This document shows, piece after piece, positions 1 through 5,868 of a stretch of 9,662 nucleotides of DNA. This stretch comes from an uncultured Pseudomonadota bacterium. Its GTDB lineage: Bacteria; Pseudomonadota; Gammaproteobacteria; Burkholderiales; SG8-39. The notes under the pieces were generated by a model. The model was given only the letters and a program-made list of their open reading frames with translations. It was not told the origin of the DNA and made no database searches. The position numbers were made by a program, and so were the translations under genes. The stretch is from NCBI GenBank assembly GCA_903909415.1, contig CAIVVS010000332.1, positions 1-9,662 on the forward strand, written 5' to 3'. Position 1 is the stretch's first letter. Each line of letters starts with the position of its first letter.

Positions 1-1
1 C

Positions 2-1114
2 GATTACGCGCCATTTCCCGCAACGGATGCGGAGAGCGTGCGCTACGGAAGCCTGGAGGCGTGGTGCGCAGAGCACAAGCTCCCGTTCGTCGGCCTCGCG
101 CGGCCGCAGTGGTTGAACCTCGCGGCGCCGGCATCCCTCCCCGCGGAAGAGGCAGGCCATTTCTACCTGATGGAACCGTTCGCGGCCAGGATCTTCCTCG
201 CGCAGGTCAATGACGCGCGGGTGTTGCCCGGCGACCTGCTCGTGACCAGCCGTGACGGGCGCCTGTTCATCGAACTGGTGAACAACGCCTACCGCTACCT
301 GGCGCGCGAGCGCCTGGTCCGGCTGATGGCTGACGACGGACGTGTCATGCTCGCCGTGCCTGCGCGCGAGGTTGCCGTGGACCAGGCTTGCGTGTACCTG
401 GGCGCGGCCGAGTCCGTGACGGAGTGGGTGTTCGAATGCCTGTCGCGCCTGTGGGTGGTGTCGCAGATGCCGGCGCAGGCAGGCTTGCCACTGGTCGTGG
501 AATCGGGGCTGGACGCCTGGCAGCGGGAAATTCTGGCGCTGATGGGCTACGGCCCGGAACGGCTGGTCGAGGTGCCGCCTGACGCCGCGCTGCGCGTCCG
601 CGAACTGCACGTGCCCTCGTTGCTCTGCATCGGGCCGTTCATTGCGCCGGTCGCGGTGCAGCACCTGCGCCGCGAGTTCAGGCTGCGCGTGCCCGCCCGT
701 GCCGGCGGCCCCAGGCGCATATACCTCACGCGGCAGTCCGCTGCGACGCGCCGGATCCTGAACGAGCCCGCCTTGCTGCCGTTGCTGCGCGGGCACGGCT
801 TCACCGTGGTGGATCCCGCGGGCACGAGCATCGCGGAACTCGCGGCCATGTACCAGGGCGCGGAGGTGGTCCTTGGCGTGGAGGGCGCCGCGCTGGCGCC
901 GCTGTTCGTGGCCCCTCCCGCCACGCGCGTCGGCGTGATCGCCTCGCGCGGCAGGCACGATCCGCTGCACCACTACGCCGCCGCGCCGGTGGCGCACGAC
1001 TTCACCTACCTGGTGGCCGATCCGGACTTTGCCAGCCATGAGGTGCTGGGCAAATGCGACATGGTGCTGCCGGAGTCCGTGCTGGAGGCCTTCCTGGCGA
1101 AACTGCCGGCCTGA
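2..1114 (+). CDS. Glycosyltransferase family 61 (DUF563)-like protein, 5' end outside window
   Basis: The frame is open to the left edge, so the gene is partial; a GTG at 38 is an internal possibility, not a chosen start. At least 370 residues are visible. The C-terminal half looks like GT61 enzymes, which add sugars to surface polysaccharide or glycoprotein. Signs are a segment with SGLDAWQREILALMGY (about 505-550) followed by VRELHVPSLL, then a nucleotide-sugar-domain block with RRIYLTRQSAATRRILNE (about 713-765), and VLGVEGAALAPLF (about 870-905). In the family as I recall it, the last motif normally has His before Gly-Ala-Ala/Gly-Leu, and a second conserved His lies in an N-Y-x-H-W motif. 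Here both sites read Glu (codons 881-883 and 422-424). No signal peptide or membrane segment is seen. The stop is 35 bp from the convergent moaC stop. Family assignment is fairly good; activity and substrate are unknown. Confidence 0.72.
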   Translation, partial: DYAPFPATDAESVRYGSLEAWCAEHKLPFVGLARPQWLNLAAPASLPAEEAGHFYLMEPFAARIFLAQVNDARVLPGDLLVTSRDGRLFIELVNNAYRYLARERLVRLMADDGRVMLAVPAREVAVDQACVYLGAAESVTEWVFECLSRLWVVSQMPAQAGLPLVVESGLDAWQREILALMGYGPERLVEVPPDAALRVRELHVPSLLCIGPFIAPVAVQHLRREFRLRVPARAGGPRRIYLTRQSAATRRILNEPALLPLLRGHGFTVVDPAGTSIAELAAMYQGAEVVLGVEGAALAPLFVAPPATRVGVIASRGRHDPLHHYAAAPVAHDFTYLVADPDFASHEVLGKCDMVLPESVLEAFLAKLPA

Positions 1115-1134
1115 GGGGCCGCTTCAGCGGTTCC
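1115..1134. terminator. Possible bidirectional hairpin between GT61-like gene and moaC
   Basis: The 35-bp gap between the two convergent stop codons holds a possible stem of 8 pairs (two of them G-T) around a TTCA loop, starting directly after the glycosyltransferase stop. There is no T-tract on either side, so an intrinsic terminator is only tentatively suggested by position and folding. Confidence 0.25.
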
Positions 1135-1149
1135 CGGCAGGCCGGGGAC

Positions 1150-1662
1150 TCAAGGCCTGCGCCGCGCAGCTTTCCGGGCGGCCCCTTCGCCGCGCAGGTA
1201 ATGCCCCGATTTGCCGCCCAGTTTCTCCTCCAGCATGACGCCGGAAATCTCCATCCCCCGGTCCACCGCCTTGCACATGTCGTAGATGGTGAGCAGGCCC
1301 ACGGAGACCGCGGTCAGGGCCTCCATTTCCACTCCGGTCCGGCCCACCGTCTCGACGGTAACCGAGATGCCGACGCGTTTGCTGCGTGCCTGCGGACGGA
1401 ACTCGACGGCCACCCGGGTGATGGGGATCGGGTGGGCGAGCGGAATCAGGTCGGCGGTGCGCTTGGCAGCCTGGATCGCGGCCAGCCGCGCCACTCCGAG
1501 GACGTCCCCCTTCTTGGCGGTGCCCTTGGTGATCAGACCGAAGGTGGTGGGCAGCATCGTGATCCAGCCGCTTGCCCGGGCGATGCGACGGGTTTCGTCC
1601 TTGGCCGCGACATCCACCATGTGGGCTTCGCCGCTCGTGCCGAAATGTGTCAGGCGTGCCAT
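1150..1662 (-). CDS. moaC: Cyclic pyranopterin monophosphate synthase MoaC
   Basis: MoaC converts the 3',8-cyclo-GTP made by MoaA into cyclic pyranopterin monophosphate, the first stable intermediate of molybdenum cofactor synthesis, in the cytoplasm. The 170-residue protein follows the family end to end: [15 protein letters not shown] at the N-terminus, [19 protein letters not shown] (residues 51-69), IPLAHP (73-78), GVEMEALTA (110-118) and IYDMCKAV (126-133). It lines up without gaps over these motifs with the E. coli protein as I recall it, so the active-site set Lys51, His77, Glu112, Glu114, Asp128 and Lys131 is in place. An Arg/Ala-rich tail of about 14 residues extends beyond SGHYLRG. 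The ATG at 1662 has an AAGGA about 12 nt upstream. It diverges from the M48 protease gene; no other moa genes are in the window. Confidence 0.96.
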   Translation of the reverse strand: MARLTHFGTSGEAHMVDVAAKDETRRIARASGWITMLPTTFGLITKGTAKKGDVLGVARLAAIQAAKRTADLIPLAHPIPITRVAVEFRPQARSKRVGISVTVETVGRTGVEMEALTAVSVGLLTIYDMCKAVDRGMEISGVMLEEKLGGKSGHYLRGEGAARKAARRRP

Positions 1663-1733
1663 CGTTTGCAGCTTTCCTTGCCGGTCCGCGCGGGGTCCGG
1701 GAACTTGTCGCGAAGGGGACGTATCATATCGTC
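1663..1733. promoter_or_regulatory. Divergent intergenic region moaC / M48 protease
   Basis: These 71 bp must serve both divergent genes. TATGAT on the minus strand (1723-1728) could be a -10 for moaC and TATCAT on the plus strand (1722-1727) one for the protease, but neither has a recognisable -35 at the usual distance. If the plus-strand element were used, transcription would start almost at the protease ATG. Nothing else stands out. Confidence 0.25.
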
Positions 1734-3212
1734 ATGAGGCTTCTTTACCGGCCATCAAGGCCCAAGTCCGCAGGCTTGCTGCATAGGGGCGCGTTGCTGG
1801 CCGTGCTGCTGGCCGTCCCGGGCGCGATGGCGCAGGGCCTGCCGGAACTTGGCGATGCGACCACGCAGGTCCTGCCCCCGGCGCTGGAACGACGCCTGGG
1901 CGAGCAGGTGATGCTCGAGATCCGCCAGCGCGAACCCAGCTACGTGGATGACCCCGAGCTGAATGCCTACATCCAGCAACTCGGCAGCCGGCTGGTCGCA
2001 GCTAGCAGGGAAGGGCGGCAGGACTTCGAGTTCTTTTTCATCAGCGATCCCAGCATCAATGCCTTTGCGATGCCCGGCGGTTTCGTCGGCGTGCATACCG
2101 GGCTGGTGCTCGCCGCCCAGACGGAATCCGAGGTTGCGTCGGTGCTGGGGCATGAGGTCGCCCACGTCACCCAGCGGCACATCGCGCGACTTTTCGGCAA
2201 GCAGTCGCAGATTTCGCTGCCCAGCATGGCCGCACTGGTCCTTGCCATGCTGGTTGCCCGCAGCAACCCCGGGGCCTCCGGTGCGGCTGTCGCCGCGCTG
2301 ACCGCGGGCAACATCCAGGCGCAGATCAACTACACGCGGGACTTCGAGAGGGAGGCCGACCGCGTGGGCTTCGCCCTGTTGGAGGGGGCTGGATTCGACG
2401 TCTCCGCGATGCCGTCCTTCTTCGAGCGGTTGCAGAAGGCAGGCCGCGTGGGCGACAGCAGCGCGCCCGCATACCTGCGCACCCACCCGCTCAACTTCGA
2501 GCGCATCGCAGACATGCAGAACCGCATCAAGGATTCGTCCTACCGGCAGGCGCCGGACAGCCTTGACTTCCAGCTGGTCAAGGGCCGGTTGCGGGCGGAA
2601 CTCGGCCGGCCGCAGGATGCCGTCGCGCAGGCCCAGGCTGCACTCAAGGAACGTCGCTTCTCCAGCGAGGCGGGGGCGCGCTTTGGCTATGCCTGGGCGC
2701 TGCGCCGGGCCAACGACAACCGGCGCGCCGAGGCGGAATTGCTCAAGGTGCGAAGCTCGGTTGCCTTCAACCCGATGGTGGAGTTGTTGTATGCGCGCCT
2801 GCGCCAGGCCAACGGTTCGCTTGCCGAGGCCCAGGAGATCCTCCGGGTCGCGGCGGCCCGGGTGCCGGCTTACCGCCCGCTGCAGTACGCCGTCATCGCG
2901 GCCCAGCAGGATGCGGGCGACCACGCCGGCGCCGTCGCCGCGCTGTCGGACTTGGCGAAGACCTACCCCCGCGATCCCAGGCTCCAGACCATGCTGGCGA
3001 AGTCCTTCACCGCCACGGGCAACCGCTTGCAGTTCCACAGGGCAATGGCCGAAGCCAACTTCCTGCAGGGCGCTCTGCTTGCTGCGATCGAGCAACTGCA
3101 ACTGGCCCAGCGGTCCGGCGAGGGCGATTTCTACCAGCAGTCTGCGGTAGACGCCCGGTTGCGGGAAATACGTGCCCAGCTCGCCGAAGACACCAAGCAG
3201 CAGCGCCGCTGA
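1734..3212 (+). CDS. Secreted M48 family metalloprotease with C-terminal repeats (BepA/YfgC-like)
   Basis: A 492-residue periplasmic zinc protease resembling BepA, which helps assemble or degrade outer-membrane proteins at the BAM and Lpt machinery. Residues 1-33 form a signal peptide: basic start, hydrophobic core GALLAVLLAVPG, probable cleavage after AMA. The protease domain has NAFAMPGGFVGVHTGL (109-124), the zinc site LGHEVAHVTQRH (His140, Glu141, His144) and the third ligand Glu207 in FEREADRVGF. THPLNFERIAD (250-260) contains His251, matching the BepA His reported as a regulatory extra zinc ligand. From about residue 265 the chain is Ala-rich and helical, as expected of tetratricopeptide repeats. 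The ATG at 1734 was chosen because it places the signal peptide at the N-terminus; the frame runs upstream but would overlap moaC. AAGGGG lies about 14 nt upstream, a weak ribosome site. It converges on chrB with 11 bp between stops. Confidence 0.9.
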   Translation: MRLLYRPSRPKSAGLLHRGALLAVLLAVPGAMAQGLPELGDATTQVLPPALERRLGEQVMLEIRQREPSYVDDPELNAYIQQLGSRLVAASREGRQDFEFFFISDPSINAFAMPGGFVGVHTGLVLAAQTESEVASVLGHEVAHVTQRHIARLFGKQSQISLPSMAALVLAMLVARSNPGASGAAVAALTAGNIQAQINYTRDFEREADRVGFALLEGAGFDVSAMPSFFERLQKAGRVGDSSAPAYLRTHPLNFERIADMQNRIKDSSYRQAPDSLDFQLVKGRLRAELGRPQDAVAQAQAALKERRFSSEAGARFGYAWALRRANDNRRAEAELLKVRSSVAFNPMVELLYARLRQANGSLAEAQEILRVAAARVPAYRPLQYAVIAAQQDAGDHAGAVAALSDLAKTYPRDPRLQTMLAKSFTATGNRLQFHRAMAEANFLQGALLAAIEQLQLAQRSGEGDFYQQSAVDARLREIRAQLAEDTKQQRR

Positions 3213-3223
3213 GCGCGGCCGGG

Positions 3224-4195
3224 TTACTTCGCGGGAGGCTCGTAGTAGGCCTCGTAGAGCAGGTCGAAGGTCTTCTCGCTTTCCATGAGGAGCCCGTCAT
3301 CGGTGGTGCTGCGCCGCGCCGCGCCCTGCAGCATGGTTTCCACCCCGGCCGCTTCCGCGATGGGCGCACCCCCCGTGTCCAGGAAGTGAACCAGCTGGCC
3401 CATGCGAGCCAGCGTGGCGTTCTTGTCCAGGCCGAACCCGCTCATCAGCGCCTCGAACGTCACCTGGGTGCGGCTGTTGGAGAACTGGGCGCCCTCGAAG
3501 CCGAATCCGACCGCGGCTACCGGGCACGGCTGGCTCTTCTCCAGCCAAACCAGCGTGGCCTCGGGGTCGATGAATCGCCTGATCAGCCATGCGGAAGCGA
3601 GGCGGTCCGCCCAGAGCGGCTTGCGAGTGGCCCAGATGCGGCGAAAATAGTGGCGGCCGGACTGGGTGACGCGCGTCGTTCGGGGCGAATCGGGAAACAT
3701 CAGGTCGCGCACCTTCACCTCTGTGTCCTCGATGGACTTGGCCGCGCGCTCCCGGGCCGGAGAGGGAAAGAAATCCAGCGCGCTGATCGCGTCGAACTCG
3801 CGGCGCTGCTTGTTCAGTACCCGCGCAATGGACGCGGGTTCCGAGATGCCGAAGCCGGCCTGCAGGCCGTCCACCACCTTGGCAAGTTCCTCGTACTTCG
3901 CGGACCGGTCGAAAAGCCCGATGAAGGCGCGCTGCTGGGCGTCATCAAGGGCGCTGGTATGGAGCAGGAAGGAGGAGCCGCCGACCCGCTGAACGTGTTC
4001 ACCCAGTCGCGACAGCCCCAGACGGTTCGCCGGATTGTCGGGAAGGATGTAGACGCCCTCGCGCATCACCGCGCAGCCGAGCGAATCCAGCGTGCGCATG
4101 ATGCGCATGCGCACCGCCGGATCCTCGGTGGGCAGCGCAGCGACATACACGAGCCAGCTCGCGGGTCCCTTGGTTTGGTCTGTGTCCTGGGTCAT
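3224..4195 (-). CDS. chrB: Chromate resistance protein ChrB (ChrB_N plus ChrB_C domains)
   Basis: A 323-residue protein with the two domains of full-length ChrB. Residues 12-112 match the N-terminal domain: ASWLVYVAALPTEDPAVRMR, then LGCAVMREGVYILPD, a VGGSSFLL strand and GLFDRSAKYEEL. Residues 188-290 match the C-terminal domain, with WADRLASAWLIRRFIDPEA (195-213), a VTFEALMSGFGL stretch and LVHFLDTG. In characterised chr operons ChrB senses chromate and controls expression of the ChrA efflux pump; ChrB proteins have also been discussed as having an enzymatic role. Standalone ChrB_C proteins as I recall them have Cys-Pro in the DRIACPWLIRRF motif, whereas this one has Ser-Ala, which I believe is common in fused forms. 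No ChrA lies in the window. The ATG at 4195 opens the longest frame and lacks a clear Shine-Dalgarno. It diverges from tusA, suggesting autoregulation or shared control. Confidence 0.88.
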   Translation of the reverse strand: MTQDTDQTKGPASWLVYVAALPTEDPAVRMRIMRTLDSLGCAVMREGVYILPDNPANRLGLSRLGEHVQRVGGSSFLLHTSALDDAQQRAFIGLFDRSAKYEELAKVVDGLQAGFGISEPASIARVLNKQRREFDAISALDFFPSPARERAAKSIEDTEVKVRDLMFPDSPRTTRVTQSGRHYFRRIWATRKPLWADRLASAWLIRRFIDPEATLVWLEKSQPCPVAAVGFGFEGAQFSNSRTQVTFEALMSGFGLDKNATLARMGQLVHFLDTGGAPIAEAAGVETMLQGAARRSTTDDGLLMESEKTFDLLYEAYYEPPAK

Positions 4196-4259
4196 GCCGA
4201 AATGGTGACGTTCGTGCGGCCCATTGTCGTCGTTGCCGTCGGGGCCTGCCGTGGTTCGA

Positions 4260-4288
4260 AGGACAGTTTAGTTTCGCTGGGGGATAAT
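4260..4288 (+). promoter_or_regulatory. Candidate tusA promoter overlapping the chrB promoter
   Basis: On the plus strand AGGACA (4260-4265; 4 of 6) and GATAAT (4283-4288; 5 of 6) are separated by 17 bp. A transcript would start near 4295, giving a leader of about 55 nt before tusA. The element pair almost completely overlaps the minus-strand pair assigned to chrB, so polymerase binding in one direction should exclude the other. Confidence 0.45.
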
Positions 4289-4293
4289 GGCAA
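4265..4293 (-). promoter_or_regulatory. Candidate chrB promoter
   Basis: Reading the minus strand, TTGCCA (4288-4293; 5 of 6 to the consensus -35) is followed after exactly 17 bp by TAAACT (4265-4270; 4 of 6 to the -10). Transcription would begin near 4258, leaving a leader of about 60 nt before the chrB ATG. Support is from matching and position only. Confidence 0.45.
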
Positions 4294-4350
4294 CCGAGCA
4301 GCATCCCAGCTTTCGGCGCGCCCAGCGCCGCCCCTGCCCGGAGCAGCACC

Positions 4351-4578
4351 ATGGATTTCGACAAGGAAGTGGACGCCAAGGGGTTGAATTGCCCCCTTCC
4401 CATTTTGCGCACCAAGAAGGCCCTCACCGGCATGGCAAGCGGACAGGTGCTGCGGATCCTTGCCACGGATCCTGGCTCGGTCAAGGATTTCGAGGCATTC
4501 GCTCGCCAGACCGGGAATGAGCTGCTCTCCAGTCATCAGCACGAACAGACATATACCTTCCTGCTCAAGAAGCGCTGA
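4351..4578 (+). CDS. tusA: Sulfur carrier protein TusA (SirA/YhhP family)
   Basis: A 75-residue cytoplasmic sulfur carrier. It takes persulfide sulfur from a cysteine desulfurase such as IscS and passes it on, in E. coli to TusBCD for 2-thiouridine in tRNA; TusA also influences sulfur supply for the molybdenum cofactor there. The sequence shows the family signature DAKGLNCPLPILRTKKAL, with the sulfur-accepting Cys14 in the CPxP motif, then the typical GQVLRILATDPGSVKDFEAF stretch and a terminal strand ending LLKKR. Length is normal for the family. The ATG at 4351 has GGAG (4340-4343) 7 nt upstream, a good ribosome site. The stop lies 9 bp from the convergent exporter stop. moaC is nearby, which fits a sulfur/Moco theme but does not prove a link. 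Confidence 0.95.
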   Translation: MDFDKEVDAKGLNCPLPILRTKKALTGMASGQVLRILATDPGSVKDFEAFARQTGNELLSSHQHEQTYTFLLKKR

Positions 4579-4587
4579 GCGCAACGG

Positions 4588-5853
4588 TCACGCGTCCCGC
4601 CCCTGGTCGCGACCGGCTACCTCTTGGTGGCGCTGCAGCACGGGCCGCACTGCCGCGCGCCAGCGGGGCAAGCCAGCCGTGAACGCGGCGCCGCAGGCGA
4701 TGATCGCCAGGCCGCAGGCCAGAAGGGCATCGTGGGCTCCGATGGCATCAGCCAGCGCACCTGCCGAGAAATTGCCCGCAGGCGCGAAACCGATGAAGGC
4801 CATGGCGTACAGCCCGATGATGCGTGAGCGCTTGTCTTCGTCTGCCATGGTCTGCAACAGCGTGTTGGTCGATGCCACTGTGACCATCAGGCAGAAGCCG
4901 AACGCGCACAGCAGCGCCAGCGACATCCAGAGCGAGTAAGACAGGGAGAAAAGCGCCAGCATTGCTCCCGCCCCCATGCTGGCAATTCCCACCAGCGTCC
5001 CCATGCCCTTGACCGAACTGCGCGCCGCCAGCACGACGGTGGCGGCGGTGGCTCCTATGCCCACGGCGCCGATCAGGAACCCGAGGGTGCGTGAGTCGCC
5101 ACCGAAAGTCTCGCTGGCGAAGATCGGCATCAGAGACGACCAGGGCGCGGTGAAGAAGCCGAACGCCGCGAGCAGGACCAGCAGCCTGCGCGTGCCGAGG
5201 AAACCGAACGCGTAGCGGAAGCCGTCGGCAAGGTCCTCGCGCCAATGCCGCTGCAGTTTTGCCGGAGGGCGGGGGGCGACGCGGATCGCAGCGTATGCGG
5301 CGATGATGCCCAGGTAGCAGGCCGCGTTGACCGCGAAGCAGATCGCTTCGCCAGCCACCGCCAGCAGAACGCCCGCTATCGCCGGACCAATGAAGCGGGC
5401 GGCCTGGAACATCATGGCCTGCAGCGCTATCGCGTTCGGCAGGTCACCCCGGCCTGAAACGAGGTCGAGCAGGAAGGATTGCCGCGCCGGCGTCTCTATG
5501 GCCGTGATGATGCCCAGGAACAACGACAGCACGACCACATGCGATACCTGCAGCAGGCCTGCGTAGCTCAGGACGGCAAGGATGACCGCCTGTCCGAAGG
5601 AAAGCCACCTGGTCGCGACCAGCAGCTTCTGCAGGTTGCTGCGGTCGGCCCACACGCCCGCAATGGGCGACAGAAGCAGCATGGGCAACTGCTGCGAGGC
5701 CGCAGTGACGCCCAGAAGCAGGGCGGAGCCCGACAGTCGGTATACCAGCCAGCTGGCCGCCACCGTCTGCATCCAGGTGCCGATGAGCGAGAGCAGCTGC
5801 CCGGCGTAGAAAATCCGGAAATTGCGATGACGGAAGGCCTGAAGTACCGTCAT
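4588..5853 (-). CDS. MFS exporter, EntS-like (MFS_3 family)
   Basis: A 421-residue inner-membrane protein with about 12 hydrophobic segments, resembling EntS-type major facilitator exporters (enterobactin exporter family), which use proton exchange to expel small molecules. Family-like features are the start FRHRNFRIFYAGQLLSLIGTW, the loop GVWADRSN (66-73) between helices 2 and 3, ETPARQSFLLDLV (120-132), a central cytoplasmic loop around residues 190-220, and DKRSRIIGLYAMAFIGFAPAGN (340-361) in the second half. The substrate cannot be read from sequence. The ATG at 5853 lies 15 bp after the valS stop; the only Shine-Dalgarno-like sequence, CTAGGA, includes the last bases of the valS TAG and sits about 14 nt from the ATG, so translation may depend on ribosomes finishing valS. 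It converges on tusA. Confidence 0.87.
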   Translation of the reverse strand: MTVLQAFRHRNFRIFYAGQLLSLIGTWMQTVAASWLVYRLSGSALLLGVTAASQQLPMLLLSPIAGVWADRSNLQKLLVATRWLSFGQAVILAVLSYAGLLQVSHVVVLSLFLGIITAIETPARQSFLLDLVSGRGDLPNAIALQAMMFQAARFIGPAIAGVLLAVAGEAICFAVNAACYLGIIAAYAAIRVAPRPPAKLQRHWREDLADGFRYAFGFLGTRRLLVLLAAFGFFTAPWSSLMPIFASETFGGDSRTLGFLIGAVGIGATAATVVLAARSSVKGMGTLVGIASMGAGAMLALFSLSYSLWMSLALLCAFGFCLMVTVASTNTLLQTMADEDKRSRIIGLYAMAFIGFAPAGNFSAGALADAIGAHDALLACGLAIIACGAAFTAGLPRWRAAVRPVLQRHQEVAGRDQGRDA

Positions 5854-5868
5854 CCGCGCGCCGGGGTC

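Noticed and set aside
1572..1733. N-terminal extension of the M48 protease into moaC
   Set aside because: It would bury the signal peptide about 54 residues inside the protein and overlap moaC.
1054..1737. 227-codon open frame on the plus strand opposite moaC
   Set aside because: The full MoaC active-site set on the minus strand accounts for this region, and the plus-strand product is not protein-like.
1755..3101. 448-codon open frame on the minus strand, opposite the M48 protease gene
   Set aside because: It is a mirror of a clearly recognised gene in GC-rich DNA, where stops are rare in the antisense frame. The product has no recognisable motifs and an unnatural Arg/Gly/His-rich composition.
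3205..3219. Hairpin GCCGC-TGAGC-GCGGC between the M48 and chrB stops as a terminator
   Set aside because: It has only 5 pairs, overlaps the M48 stop codon, has no T-tract, and such short GC stems are expected by chance here.
3386..4387. 333-codon open frame on the plus strand opposite chrB, running into tusA
   Set aside because: It overlaps both chrB and the tusA start, and its product shows no motif. The ChrB domains on the other strand explain the coding signal.
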